DNA from: Candidatus Saccharibacteria bacterium UBA1944
GTDB taxonomy: Bacteria; Patescibacteriota; Saccharimonadia; Saccharimonadales; Saccharimonadaceae
NCBI GenBank assembly: GCA_002336935.1
Contig: DDEW01000002.1
Span: 13,166-77,165 of the forward strand
Direction: 5' to 3'
DNA: 64,000 bases
A program made the translations under genes and the position numbers. Positions 8,772-16,394 of this stretch are shown one piece after another (the first letter of the stretch is position 1; each line of letters starts with the position of its first letter). The notes beneath the pieces are model-generated. The model had not been told where the DNA came from, did no database searches, and worked only from the letters and a program-made list of their open reading frames with translations.

Positions 8772-8785
8772 CCTTGGCGTATAAT
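8758..8785 (+). promoter_or_regulatory. hrcA promoter overlapping CIRCE
   Basis: TTGCAT (8758-8763), a 16-nt spacer and TATAAT (8780-8785). The box ends 6 nt before the hrcA ATG, predicting a leaderless transcript. Confidence 0.7.
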
Positions 8786-8791
8786 GAAGCT

Positions 8792-9508
8792 ATGAATATT
8801 ACGGATAGGCAACGGGCAATCCTCGGCGCCATAGTGGAACAGCATGCAGAGATAGCCGCACCAGTAGGAAGTGTCACGCTTGCAAAGCTTTTTGGTGTTA
8901 GTAGCGCCACCATTCGTAGTGAGATGGCGAAACTTGAGGAGATGGGACTGATTGCTGCGCCGCATACCAGTGCGGGACGGATACCAACCGACAAAGGGTA
9001 CCGTTCTTATGTAAATGGTATTACTGATGCGCAAATGTCAGAGTTGCCAAGTGGCGTTGATCGTAGCGCTCGAGCAATTGAAGCACACGTCAATTCCTAT
9101 AAAGATAAAGGCGATCGAGCAATTCGTAGTGCAGTTGATAGCCTTGTTGAGCTCACGGGTAACTTAGGGTTTGCAACCATCGGTACGCAGCTGTATATGA
9201 ACGGTATCGGTAACCTATTTAGCCAGCCTGAGTTTATGGAGGGCCATCATGTGCAGGCCATAGCTCGTCTTCTCGATAATATAGAACCATGGCTTCGTGA
9301 AGCGGCGCCAAACCAGCCGCTCAACGTCTATATCGGTAGTGAGAATCCCATAGGTAAAAGTAGCGGCGCAACACTCATTATTAGCAAGTTCCGTTCACCC
9401 TTTAGCGATAAAAGCTATATAGGTGTGATTGGTCCAACAAGGCAGAACTATGCACGAACGATGCAACTGGTGCGCCGCACTGGTGCGATGTTGGAGGATG
9501 TGCTATAG
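8792..9508 (+). CDS. hrcA: Heat-inducible transcription repressor HrcA, short form
   Basis: HrcA binds CIRCE operators and represses chaperone genes until heat titrates it. The winged-helix DNA-binding domain occupies roughly residues 1-85 (SSATIRSEMAKLEEMGLI, then HTSAGRIPTDKGYRSYV). The C-terminal half keeps the GAF-like part (IGSENP, SYIGVIGPTRQNYAR). At 238 residues it is about 100 shorter than the common 340-residue form, and the inserted dimerising domain appears reduced or absent. The chosen ATG is supported by the -10 box. Nine codons upstream are open but lie inside the CIRCE/promoter region. Targets visible in the window are hrcA itself, dnaK and dnaJ. Confidence 0.93.
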   Translation: MNITDRQRAILGAIVEQHAEIAAPVGSVTLAKLFGVSSATIRSEMAKLEEMGLIAAPHTSAGRIPTDKGYRSYVNGITDAQMSELPSGVDRSARAIEAHVNSYKDKGDRAIRSAVDSLVELTGNLGFATIGTQLYMNGIGNLFSQPEFMEGHHVQAIARLLDNIEPWLREAAPNQPLNVYIGSENPIGKSSGATLIISKFRSPFSDKSYIGVIGPTRQNYARTMQLVRRTGAMLEDVL

Positions 9509-9783
9509 AAAGTCGCCGTAATCGCGCCTATGTCTCTTTAGGCCTCGCGACTCTTGCAGGCCTTACCGTCCTGCACTTCGCTGGTAGGGCATCGAGCGGC
9601 GATACGACAATTTTCCCTAGCCTACTAACAGCTACGGGCGTATTTGGAGTAGCGGCGCCCTATGCAGTGTATGCTATGCACCGCTATTGCCACGGTACGC
9701 ACGAAACACCTGATGAGTTATTGAGGCGGGAACAAATGATGCAAAAGATGAAGGAGGTACATGATGACGAAAAAAAAGCTTGA
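9505..9783 (+). CDS. Small membrane protein between hrcA and grpE, possible AUA start
   Basis: No family is recognised. The frame 9505-9783 encodes about 92 residues: a basic start (ESRRNRAYVS), a hydrophobic helix (LGLATLAGLTVLHFAG), a second hydrophobic stretch (TATGVFGVAAPYAVYAM) and a charged C-terminal helix (LLRREQMMQKMKEVHDDEKK). No ATG, GTG or TTG fits the beginning. A strong GGAGG lies 7 nt before an ATA at 9505, so AUA may be the start. Its end overlaps the grpE start by 23 nt, and the grpE ribosome-binding site lies inside it, so coupling is likely. The alternative is an ATG near 9676, which would give only a soluble C-terminal fragment. Confidence 0.5.
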   Translation: MESRRNRAYVSLGLATLAGLTVLHFAGRASSGDTTIFPSLLTATGVFGVAAPYAVYAMHRYCHGTHETPDELLRREQMMQKMKEVHDDEKKA

Positions 9784-10225
9784 TGAACGTGAACAGCACA
9801 TTGTTGACTTAACTGCTGATTTGCAGCGGACACGCGCAGACTTTGAAAACTTTCGTAAGCGTGTTGATGGTGAAAAACAACAGGCAATGGAGCGTGGCGA
9901 AGCCAAGACTGCTCTCAAATTGTTGCCAGTTATTGACACGATAGAGCGGGCTATACTTCATACTCCTCATGATATTGCCGAGCATTCGTGGGTACAGGGT
10001 GTAGCGGGCTTGATTAAGCAGCTCGATAAATCGCTTGCAGACATGGGAGTCGCTCGTATTGATGCTAAACCGGGCACATTATTTGACCCTGAACTACACC
10101 AGGCGGTACACATGGATGAGGCAGCTGAGGGCCCGGAAGAAGTTATCGCCGAAGAGCTACAGAGCGGCTATACACTTGCGGGTGTACCTATTCGCCACGC
10201 GATGGTAAAAGTTACCCGGAGGTAA
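9761..10225 (+). CDS. grpE: GrpE, nucleotide exchange factor for DnaK
   Basis: GrpE releases ADP from DnaK and resets the chaperone cycle in the cytosol. The N-terminal coiled coil (VDLTADLQRTRADFENFRKR) and the C-terminal beta domain with the signature LFDPELHQAV and YTLAGVPIRHAMVKV are clear. The 154 residues are at the short end of the family. AAGGAGG lies 5 nt before tandem ATG codons (9761 and 9764), so either could be used. It is the third gene of the hrcA operon and is presumably under the same CIRCE. Confidence 0.96.
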   Translation: MMTKKKLDEREQHIVDLTADLQRTRADFENFRKRVDGEKQQAMERGEAKTALKLLPVIDTIERAILHTPHDIAEHSWVQGVAGLIKQLDKSLADMGVARIDAKPGTLFDPELHQAVHMDEAAEGPEEVIAEELQSGYTLAGVPIRHAMVKVTRR

Positions 10226-10967
10226 TTACTGGGGGTAGGCAATGACGCGCCCTTCATTGTGACGCCAGGCGTAGAGCGGTGCGCCATGATGGACCTTTGA
10301 TCCAATGCGTACGCGCTGCTTGCTGATTCGAGTTTCAGCCGAAGCATCTACATGATCGTGGCCAGTAATAAATAATCTATGGTCAACGTGAAGTGGAATC
10401 TCTCGCATTCTGGCAAGTTCTATTGAAAAAAACTTGTGACGGTTCGGCAGCGAGCCTGTTTTCGTCGCTCGCGTTGTATTCGTCGAGTTGGGCAGCTTGC
10501 GTATTCCAGTCTTGCTTGAGGTGCGGGCCAGCATGAACAACAATAAACTCATCGTTGCTGTAATACGGAGGCAAATGGTTAAGCCATGCAAGGTGTTCGT
10601 TATCTTCAAGTGATTCACGCAGCAGAGTGGCATTGTCACGCCACTCTCTTGTCGGCTCAATGCCATACGATTGCATAGTTTTATAGTGGTAGCGTGCCCA
10701 TACCTCATCTCGCCATGCACCAGCAAATGCGTGCCTACTGAGTGCATTTCGTAGAACCCATTCATGGTTACCGGCGATACAAATTACCTTATCTCCGAGT
10801 GAGCGGAGGTAGTTAATTACTCGTTTTGTATCGGGCCCGTCAACAATATCACCAGCAATTATCACGGCGTCGCTATGCGCTAACTCTGATTCAACAGCTC
10901 GCATTGAGACATCGTAGTAACTGTGTATATCGGAAAGAATAGAGAAACTACCATGTTCTGTTGACAT
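10226..10967 (-). pseudogene. Calcineurin-like metallophosphoesterase, frameshifted
   Basis: The N-terminal frame from ATG 10967 has metallophosphoesterase motifs in order: SDIHSYYD, AGDIVDGPD, AGNHEW and VVHAG. It leaves frame near 10450, where it continues as unrelated residues to a stop at 10383. The correct C-terminus is in another frame down to 10226 and contains the final motif ITGHDHVDA, then residues ending RHNEGRVIAYPQ. One extra base near GGCTCGCTGCCG at about 10453 explains the break: ...DENRL then LPNRHKFF.... All metal-binding motifs are present if rejoined, so the substrate-hydrolysing enzyme was intact recently, or the assembly has an error. It is transcribed divergently from dnaK with a leaderless-type promoter. 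Confidence 0.8.
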
Positions 10968-10973
10968 GTTTTT

Positions 10974-10979
10974 ATTATA
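10974..10979 (-). promoter_or_regulatory. -10 box TATAAT of the metallophosphoesterase gene
   Basis: The box ends 6 nt before the ATG at 10967 on the minus strand, which predicts a leaderless transcript. It shares the intergenic region with the dnaK CIRCE operators. Confidence 0.55.
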
Positions 10980-11005
10980 CTTAAAAAAATGTGACAAAAT
11001 CTTTG

Positions 11006-11032
11006 TTAGCACTCTTGACATGCGAGTGCCAA
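11006..11032 (+). promoter_or_regulatory. CIRCE operator 1 of dnaK
   Basis: TTAGCACTC-N9-GAGTGCCAA differs from the consensus by one base. It covers the -35 hexamer of the dnaK promoter. Confidence 0.95.
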
Positions 11033-11043
11033 CTATATATTAT
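11015..11043 (+). promoter_or_regulatory. dnaK promoter
   Basis: TTGACA (11015-11020), a 17-nt spacer and TATTAT (11038-11043) make a near-consensus housekeeping promoter. The -35 lies inside the first CIRCE, and the expected start near 11050 lies just before the second. Confidence 0.85.
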
Positions 11044-11053
11044 GGATACAGAA

Positions 11054-11080
11054 TTAGCACTATCCTGCGAGGAGTGCTAA
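11054..11080 (+). promoter_or_regulatory. CIRCE operator 2 of dnaK
   Basis: TTAGCACTA-N9-GAGTGCTAA has one mismatch between its arms. It lies at the beginning of the transcribed leader, about 48 nt after the first operator. Confidence 0.93.
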
Positions 11081-11127
11081 TCCCGGATCAAGATAATCAA
11101 TAGAGAATGAAACAAAGGAGAATAGAT

Positions 11128-13020
11128 ATGGGTAAAATTATCGGTATTGACCTCGGAACAACGAACTCAGCGTTTGCTTACCTTGTGGCAGGCAAGCCCG
11201 AAGTGATTGCAAATGCAGAAGGTAACCGCACGACGCCAAGTGTCGTAGCCGTCAACAAGAGTGGTGAGCGCTTGGTGGGGCAGGTTGCACAACGCCAACG
11301 TGTCACTAATGCTAAAAACACTATATATGGCATTAAGCGTTTGATTGGCCGTAAATTTAGCGACAAAGAAGTGCAAAAAGACATCGATATTATGCCATTT
11401 GAAATTGTGAAGCACCAAAGCGGTGTTGGTGTGAAAATGGGTGATAAAGAGTATACGCCAGAAGAAGTCTCGGCCATGATCTTGAGCAAAATTAAGGCAG
11501 ATGCCGAAGCGTTCTTGGGTGAAAAAGTTACCGAAGCAGTCATTACTGTCCCTGCGTATTTTGATGACAGTCAGCGCCAGGCAACCAAAGATGCTGGTAA
11601 AATTGCTGGCCTAGAAGTGAAGCGTATCATTAATGAGCCAACCGCGGCTGCGCTTGCCTATGGTCTCGAAAAAGGTAAAGAAGAGAAAATCGTTGTCTTT
11701 GACCTTGGGGGTGGTACCTTCGACGTATCAATCCTTGAGCTTGGCGACGGTGTATTTGAAGTAAAAAGTACGAACGGTGACACGCATCTTGGTGGTGAGG
11801 ACTTTGACAACGCAATCGTTAATTACTTCATTGATGAATTTAAAAAGACTGATGGCATTGATCTACGTAAAGACAACGCGGCGATGCAACGACTAAAGGA
11901 TGAAGCCGAAAAAGCTAAAAAGGAACTTTCTACCACGACTGAGTACGAAGTGAATATTCCTTTCATCACAGCCGACGCTGATGGTCCAAAACACTTCGAA
12001 TTGAAACTTTCTCGTGCAAAACTGGAAGAACTTGTAGCCGAGTTATTGAATCGGCTCGATGGTCCAGTTGAAAAGGCACTAAAAGATGCAAAACTTGCCA
12101 AGACGGACATTGATAATGTTGTATTAGTAGGTGGTATGACGCGTATGCCAGCCGTGGTTGAGCGTGTCAAGAAGCTGTTTGGTAAAGATCCAATGCAAGG
12201 GGTGAACCCTGACGAAGTTGTGGCAATTGGTGCAGCGATTCAAGGTGGTGTGCTGTCGGGTGATGTCAAAGACGTGCTACTCCTCGATGTCACGCCATTA
12301 AGCCTTGGTATTGAAACGATGGGTGGCGTAAGTACAAAACTCATTGAGCGCAACACCACAGTTCCAACAAGCAAGTCCGAAACGTTTAGTACCGCCAGTG
12401 ATAACCAGCCACAAGTCGAGATTCATGTGCTGCAGGGTGAGCGTGAGTTTGCCACTGACAACAAGAGTTTAGGCCGATTTGTGCTCGATGGTATTGCCCC
12501 TGCCCCTCGTGGTGTACCGCAAATTGAAGTCACTTTTAACATTGACGCCAATGGTATTTTGAATGTGACCGCTAAAGACAAGGGGACTGGCAAAGAGCAG
12601 TCAATTACTATCCAAAACTCTGGAAACATGAGCAAGGACGATATTGAAAAGGCACAAAAAGAGGCTGAGATGCACGCTGATGAAGACAAGAAAAAGCGTG
12701 AAGCAGTCGATGCTAAGAACCAGCTAGAAAATGCTATTTACCAAGCCAAGAAAATGCCTGATGAATTCAAGGATAAGATTTCTGACGAAGACAAGAAGGC
12801 AATTGAGGCGGCTGTTGAAGAAGCAGAAAAGCACAAGGATGCAACCGATAAAGATGAACTTGAAGCTGCAGTAAAGGCACTCAATGACGCAATTATGCCG
12901 ATTGGTGCCAAGATGTATCAGCAAGCAAGCGAAGAGGCTGCAGCGAACGAATCAGCTGATGATAAAAAGAAGTCGGACAAAGACGAACCCGTTGAGGGCG
13001 AAGTAGTCGACGAAAAGTAG
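11128..13020 (+). CDS. dnaK: Chaperone protein DnaK (Hsp70)
   Basis: This ATP-driven chaperone binds hydrophobic peptides with DnaJ and GrpE. It begins [18 protein letters not shown], has phosphate-2 and adenosine motifs ([17 protein letters not shown] and [13 protein letters not shown]), the linker [16 protein letters not shown], the substrate-binding beta domain and a helical lid ending in an acidic tail ([20 protein letters not shown]). The length of about 630 residues is normal. AAAGGAG lies 8 nt before the ATG at 11128. An in-frame ATG 7 codons upstream is less well placed. Two CIRCE sites indicate HrcA control, and a strong terminator follows. Confidence 0.98.
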   Translation: MGKIIGIDLGTTNSAFAYLVAGKPEVIANAEGNRTTPSVVAVNKSGERLVGQVAQRQRVTNAKNTIYGIKRLIGRKFSDKEVQKDIDIMPFEIVKHQSGVGVKMGDKEYTPEEVSAMILSKIKADAEAFLGEKVTEAVITVPAYFDDSQRQATKDAGKIAGLEVKRIINEPTAAALAYGLEKGKEEKIVVFDLGGGTFDVSILELGDGVFEVKSTNGDTHLGGEDFDNAIVNYFIDEFKKTDGIDLRKDNAAMQRLKDEAEKAKKELSTTTEYEVNIPFITADADGPKHFELKLSRAKLEELVAELLNRLDGPVEKALKDAKLAKTDIDNVVLVGGMTRMPAVVERVKKLFGKDPMQGVNPDEVVAIGAAIQGGVLSGDVKDVLLLDVTPLSLGIETMGGVSTKLIERNTTVPTSKSETFSTASDNQPQVEIHVLQGEREFATDNKSLGRFVLDGIAPAPRGVPQIEVTFNIDANGILNVTAKDKGTGKEQSITIQNSGNMSKDDIEKAQKEAEMHADEDKKKREAVDAKNQLENAIYQAKKMPDEFKDKISDEDKKAIEAAVEEAEKHKDATDKDELEAAVKALNDAIMPIGAKMYQQASEEAAANESADDKKKSDKDEPVEGEVVDEK

Positions 13021-13033
13021 TGGAAGACGTGAC

Positions 13034-13075
13034 ACTACAAATAACACCTCCTCATTTAGGGGTGTTATTTGTAGT
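13034..13075. terminator. Bidirectional terminator between dnaK and 13.1-kb gene
   Basis: A perfect 15-bp stem (ACTACAAATAACACC / GGTGTTATTTGTAGT) with a 12-nt loop separates convergent genes. The A/T-rich stem ends give U tracts in both directions. Confidence 0.85.
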
Positions 13076-14193
13076 TAATCAGGCATAGGTAGTTCAAGAA
13101 ACAGTGCCACCCACACCATGCCAGGGTCGCTTTTATACACCAGCGAGTGAAACCATGTGCCATCCACATCCAGCATTTCGGGGAAGTTCCCATGGCGCTC
13201 AATCATGCGGCTAAAGCTCTTATACTGCTCTTTGTATTCGCGTCGCTTATATCGTTTAAGTAAGTGTAGGTAATACTCGCCATGCCAACTCCAAATTGCT
13301 TCACCTTGATAATTACTCATGAAGATACCGCTCATCCACCAACGGTACTTAAAGCGCTTTGGCGTATCGGTGTACTTTAGCGGGTAGGGGTAATTCAGCC
13401 GGTGTTCATCAATGTACTTGAATGTCGCATCCATTTTCTTTTCGTCGTGAATGCCACCCAGCCAAAATGGAAATAGCGCGCATTCGGCGCTAAAGGCACC
13501 ATTCCAATAATCGGCGTTAAAGTAGTTGCCGTTCCAGTAGTGGTTGAGTAGCTCTTCACGGTATAGTTGTGGACGGCGTGGAAACGCATGCTGCATGCCA
13601 AGGTATTCCACACACTCTGCCATTCGGGCGACAAGGGAGTATGAATAGGCACTACGATCATAAATAACGGCGTCGCGCATCTCGGCGTACACCATGTCTT
13701 TAATTAGCCCGGTTTTTTTGTCGAGAAACACTTTGCTATATTTACGCAGCTGCCGCTCTATAAAGTAACGCTCACCTTCTTTGAGCGGATAGTCGCTTGC
13801 AACAATACTATGGAGCAGCCAAGGGAGCGCATCGATACTTCGGGCAGGTGCATTAAAAGTATTACCCGATTTATCGATGCAAAGTGTGACCGTACCCGCA
13901 CGGCGATAGTAGCGAAGTGCCCAGTGAAGCGTGTGGTGCACGCGGTCTTTGTGGCCAAGCCGCACAAGAGATTGGGCAACAGTACCAAAATCACGCATCC
14001 AAAAAAAGTCGAAGTGGCCAAGGCTTGTTCGGTAGAAGTCGCCCTCCCATAATCGGTCCAAGATTTGCTGGCAGATCGCACGGGCATCACCGTCAAAACG
14101 TTCAACTTTACCAAAATAGCGGTTGGCAATTTGGCGGTACTCTGCACGTAATGTTCCAAGAATATTGCCAACGTGGCGAAAGAAATGTTCCAT
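13075..14193 (-). CDS. Alpha/alpha-barrel glycosidase-like protein
   Basis: The 373-residue protein is rich in Trp, Tyr and helical segments and resembles (alpha/alpha)6-barrel glycosidases such as glycogen-debranching or trehalase-type enzymes. Features are FFWMRDFGTVAQSL, the repeated ALRYYRR and MAECVEYLG helices, FPFWLGGI and WSWHGEYYLHLLKRY. There is no signal peptide, so it would act in the cytosol, perhaps on storage or imported oligosaccharides. Catalytic acids cannot be named with confidence. The start was set at ATG 14193 (8 nt after a TATACT box) rather than the GTG two codons upstream. It is convergent with dnaK across a shared terminator. Confidence 0.6.
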   Translation of the reverse strand: MEHFFRHVGNILGTLRAEYRQIANRYFGKVERFDGDARAICQQILDRLWEGDFYRTSLGHFDFFWMRDFGTVAQSLVRLGHKDRVHHTLHWALRYYRRAGTVTLCIDKSGNTFNAPARSIDALPWLLHSIVASDYPLKEGERYFIERQLRKYSKVFLDKKTGLIKDMVYAEMRDAVIYDRSAYSYSLVARMAECVEYLGMQHAFPRRPQLYREELLNHYWNGNYFNADYWNGAFSAECALFPFWLGGIHDEKKMDATFKYIDEHRLNYPYPLKYTDTPKRFKYRWWMSGIFMSNYQGEAIWSWHGEYYLHLLKRYKRREYKEQYKSFSRMIERHGNFPEMLDVDGTWFHSLVYKSDPGMVWVALFLELPMPD

Positions 14194-14201
14194 TGCCACC
14201 T

Positions 14202-14207
14202 AGTATA
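14202..14207 (-). promoter_or_regulatory. -10 box TATACT of the 13.1-kb glycosidase-like gene
   Basis: The box ends 8 nt before the chosen ATG on the minus strand, predicting a leaderless or nearly leaderless mRNA. Confidence 0.5.
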
Positions 14208-14278
14208 CTCCCAAACTGCTTACGCTGCTATGGGCATGCTACAATAAGTACACTTGGCGTGGGGAAGGAGATAGGTGC

Positions 14279-14884
14279 ATGAGTAAACATGAGCAAAATA
14301 CCTCGCGAGAATCTTTTACGACACAACGCTTTGAAACATGGCTTGATTCTTTAGATGATGCAAACGGCTCTGCTGTACAGCGATTTTTGGCCGTGCCAGC
14401 ACATCAAGCTGCAATTAACAATGCACCCGGTTCGCGCGACGCTCACCACGGTTGGCAAGGTGGCTATAGGGAACATTTGCGCCAGACGTTTGTGCATGTT
14501 CACGCACTCTATGAACTATGGGAGCAAATGGGTGTGCAGCAACAGTTGCCGCCAGATGAGCACTTCACTGAGAGTGACGCGCTTACCGTCATGTTCCTGC
14601 ATGACATAGAGAAGCCATTTATTTATGATATAGATGAGACAGGTAACGTGCGGCGCTTGATGACAATGACAAAGCAAGAACGAAAAGCCTTTCGTGCAGA
14701 GGTGATAGGCAAGTACGGATTTGTGATAACTCCTAGTATGCAAAACGCCCTCCAGTTCGTAGAGGGCGTTCGCGACGAAGATTATGTACCGGGTAAGCGC
14801 GCCGATTGGCCGCTCGCAGCGCTTTGCCATGCGGCAGATAACTTGAGTGCGCGCGGACTCTACGCGTATCGTGGCGAAATCTAG
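14279..14884 (+). CDS. HD-domain phosphohydrolase-like protein
   Basis: The 201-residue soluble protein has HD-superfamily motifs: HHGWQGGYREHL as the first His, MFLHDIEKPF as the HD doublet and LCHAADNLSA with a late Asp. These are the metal ligands H...HD...D of nucleotide or phosphate-ester hydrolases. The substrate cannot be told. GAAGGAG lies 9 nt before the ATG, and a TACAAT box about 35 nt upstream gives a leadered transcript, unlike many neighbours. It is convergent with the small membrane gene that follows. Confidence 0.7.
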   Translation: MSKHEQNTSRESFTTQRFETWLDSLDDANGSAVQRFLAVPAHQAAINNAPGSRDAHHGWQGGYREHLRQTFVHVHALYELWEQMGVQQQLPPDEHFTESDALTVMFLHDIEKPFIYDIDETGNVRRLMTMTKQERKAFRAEVIGKYGFVITPSMQNALQFVEGVRDEDYVPGKRADWPLAALCHAADNLSARGLYAYRGEI

Positions 14885-15085
14885 CTACTTTCGCTTCTTA
14901 CGCACGGCGCGAACTGGTGTTTCTGTGTCGAGCAGCGACATTCCAATACAGCTCATACCAATACCGAGCAGAATAATGCCCGTGTTGGCATCAAGCGCTT
15001 TAAGAATAGACAGCACAACAACTGCGACGCCCATAGCGAGTGCTACGGCACACAGTATGAAATCAACCATTTTACCTACATTCAT
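14885..15085 (-). CDS. Small two-helix membrane protein
   Basis: No family is recognised. The 66 residues form two membrane helices (MVDFILCAVALAMGVAVVVLS and NTGIILLGIGMSCIGMSLL) and a basic tail (VRAVRKKRK). The start is set by AAGGAG 7 nt upstream. It lies about 20 nt downstream of the FKBP gene and is probably cotranscribed with it. The overlapping, longer open frame upstream runs antiparallel to nothing useful and lacks a ribosome-binding site. Confidence 0.6.
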   Translation of the reverse strand: MNVGKMVDFILCAVALAMGVAVVVLSILKALDANTGIILLGIGMSCIGMSLLDTETPVRAVRKKRK

Positions 15086-15104
15086 TTTTTGCTCCTTACT
15101 TTTA

Positions 15105-15479
15105 TTAACGAATAGCAACCAACTCAATATCAAATACAAGGTCACTGTTGGGTGGAATATTGCTCGCAGCTCGCGCGGATCCATACGCCATTTCACTAGG
15201 GATAATCAATCGGCGCATGCCACCAACTTTCATGCCAGGCACTCCCTCGGTCCAGCCGCGAATGACTTGGTCAAGGCCAAAGGTAATGGCTTTTCCAAAG
15301 TCGTGGCTGCTTTGGAAAATGATACCGTTTTTGCACAGTGCACCCGTGTAGTGAGCGGTGATGGTTGCTCCAGGCTGCACCTCGTCACCTGTTCCCAGGC
15401 TGATATCAATGATCTGTAATGACTCGACCTTTTCAATAGGTGTGAAGTCTGCTAATTTGGTTCCTTCATATTTCATCAT
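15105..15479 (-). CDS. FKBP-type peptidyl-prolyl cis-trans isomerase
   Basis: This is a single FKBP domain of 124 residues that isomerises Xaa-Pro bonds. The motifs are GATITAHYTGAL, the GIIFQSS stretch (family G-x-F-D-S), VIRGWTEGVPGMKVGGMRRLIIP and FDIELVAI. It has no signal peptide and no extra chaperone insert, so it resembles small cytosolic FKBPs. The usual Asp in the FDSS motif is Gln here, which may alter ligand affinity. Translation starts 6 nt after a TATACT box. Confidence 0.93.
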   Translation of the reverse strand: MMKYEGTKLADFTPIEKVESLQIIDISLGTGDEVQPGATITAHYTGALCKNGIIFQSSHDFGKAITFGLDQVIRGWTEGVPGMKVGGMRRLIIPSEMAYGSARAASNIPPNSDLVFDIELVAIR

Positions 15480-15485
15480 ACTCCC

Positions 15486-15491
15486 AGTATA
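15486..15491 (-). promoter_or_regulatory. -10 box TATACT of the FKBP gene
   Basis: The box ends 6 nt before the ATG at 15479 on the minus strand. The gap GGGAGT could double as a weak ribosome-binding site only if transcription began earlier. Confidence 0.55.
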
Positions 15492-15537
15492 TACGATACG
15501 AATGGTGGTTATGATTGGGAACAGGGGCGCACCTCAG

Positions 15538-15543
15538 TATACT
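15538..15543 (+). promoter_or_regulatory. -10 box TATACT of the 15.5-kb membrane protein gene
   Basis: The box ends 8 nt before the ATG at 15552. Confidence 0.5.
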
Positions 15544-15551
15544 AGAGTGAG

Positions 15552-16394
15552 ATGAAGGAGCGTCTATCACCACAGCGCGAACAAAAACCTGGGCGTATTG
15601 GTCGTGCCACCCTAAGCTTGCTCAGAAAGCTTGAATGGGTAGGGGAAGAAGATTCTGTATTGGATCATGAGAGAGGAATTGAATTTTTAAAAACATTCAT
15701 GCTACTACTGGCTATTAATGGATCGGCGGTTTCAATTAATGCAGTGAACCAAATGGCCAATGGTAACAGAGAATTGCTTGATTCCCAGAAGTGGATGGAC
15801 GGCTGGGATGTTTTCTTCCCTGCTTTTTTTGTTGCATCGCGTACTGCCGATGCAAAAGGTGATCATTACAAAGCTTCAGCGCTGCGTATCATCGCGTATA
15901 CCGGGCATGCGGCCGTTGCATACTTGGGTGGTACGCAAACCTACGGTGCCATGATTGCAGGAGTTGGTGAGACAGATAGCAGTCTTTTGCTATCTGGCGC
16001 AACTGGCGTGGCAAATGCTGCTCTGTTTGTGAGGGAACTTAAACACGAAGATGATCATGCCGCTGATGAGCATGATATTCGTAATCGCGTTGGGCTTGGT
16101 GTGTCGGTGGCCTCTAACTTAGCTGAGAGTGCCGGAGGCATTGGCGGCGCAATTGCTGAGTTTGTCGCGCCGCCAGGAGTTCATGCAAGTGCGATTGCCG
16201 GCATGGGGATGAGCGCTGTGGTAGGAACGGGAATGCTTGCAGCAACGGGTGTCGAGATTGCACACCTGCGTCGATTACACAAAGCAAAAAAGACAAAGCG
16301 GAATCTACCTGTGCAGATTCCGCTCGATCGTGATGGCGTACCTATTTTGAAACGAGACCTAATGCCTGACTATAGTGAGTATCTAGACTATTAG
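15552..16394 (+). CDS. Multi-pass membrane protein of unknown function
   Basis: The 280-residue product has a basic cytosolic N-terminus and about five to six hydrophobic segments (for example FLKTFMLLLAINGSAVSI, the Gly-rich AESAGGIGGAIAEFV and the last ASAIAGMGMSAVVGTGMLAA). A His/Asp/Glu cluster, ELKHEDDHAADEHD near residue 170, sits between helices and could bind metal. The arrangement loosely recalls cation transporters, but no family signature is present. The C-terminus is basic, then acidic. Its stop overlaps the stop of the convergent permease gene. Confidence 0.6.
   Translation: MKERLSPQREQKPGRIGRATLSLLRKLEWVGEEDSVLDHERGIEFLKTFMLLLAINGSAVSINAVNQMANGNRELLDSQKWMDGWDVFFPAFFVASRTADAKGDHYKASALRIIAYTGHAAVAYLGGTQTYGAMIAGVGETDSSLLLSGATGVANAALFVRELKHEDDHAADEHDIRNRVGLGVSVASNLAESAGGIGGAIAEFVAPPGVHASAIAGMGMSAVVGTGMLAATGVEIAHLRRLHKAKKTKRNLPVQIPLDRDGVPILKRDLMPDYSEYLDY

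Noticed and set aside
9498..9523. ATG at 9498 as start of the small gene after hrcA
   Set aside because: It reaches a stop after seven codons and is not in frame with the membrane-protein reading frame.
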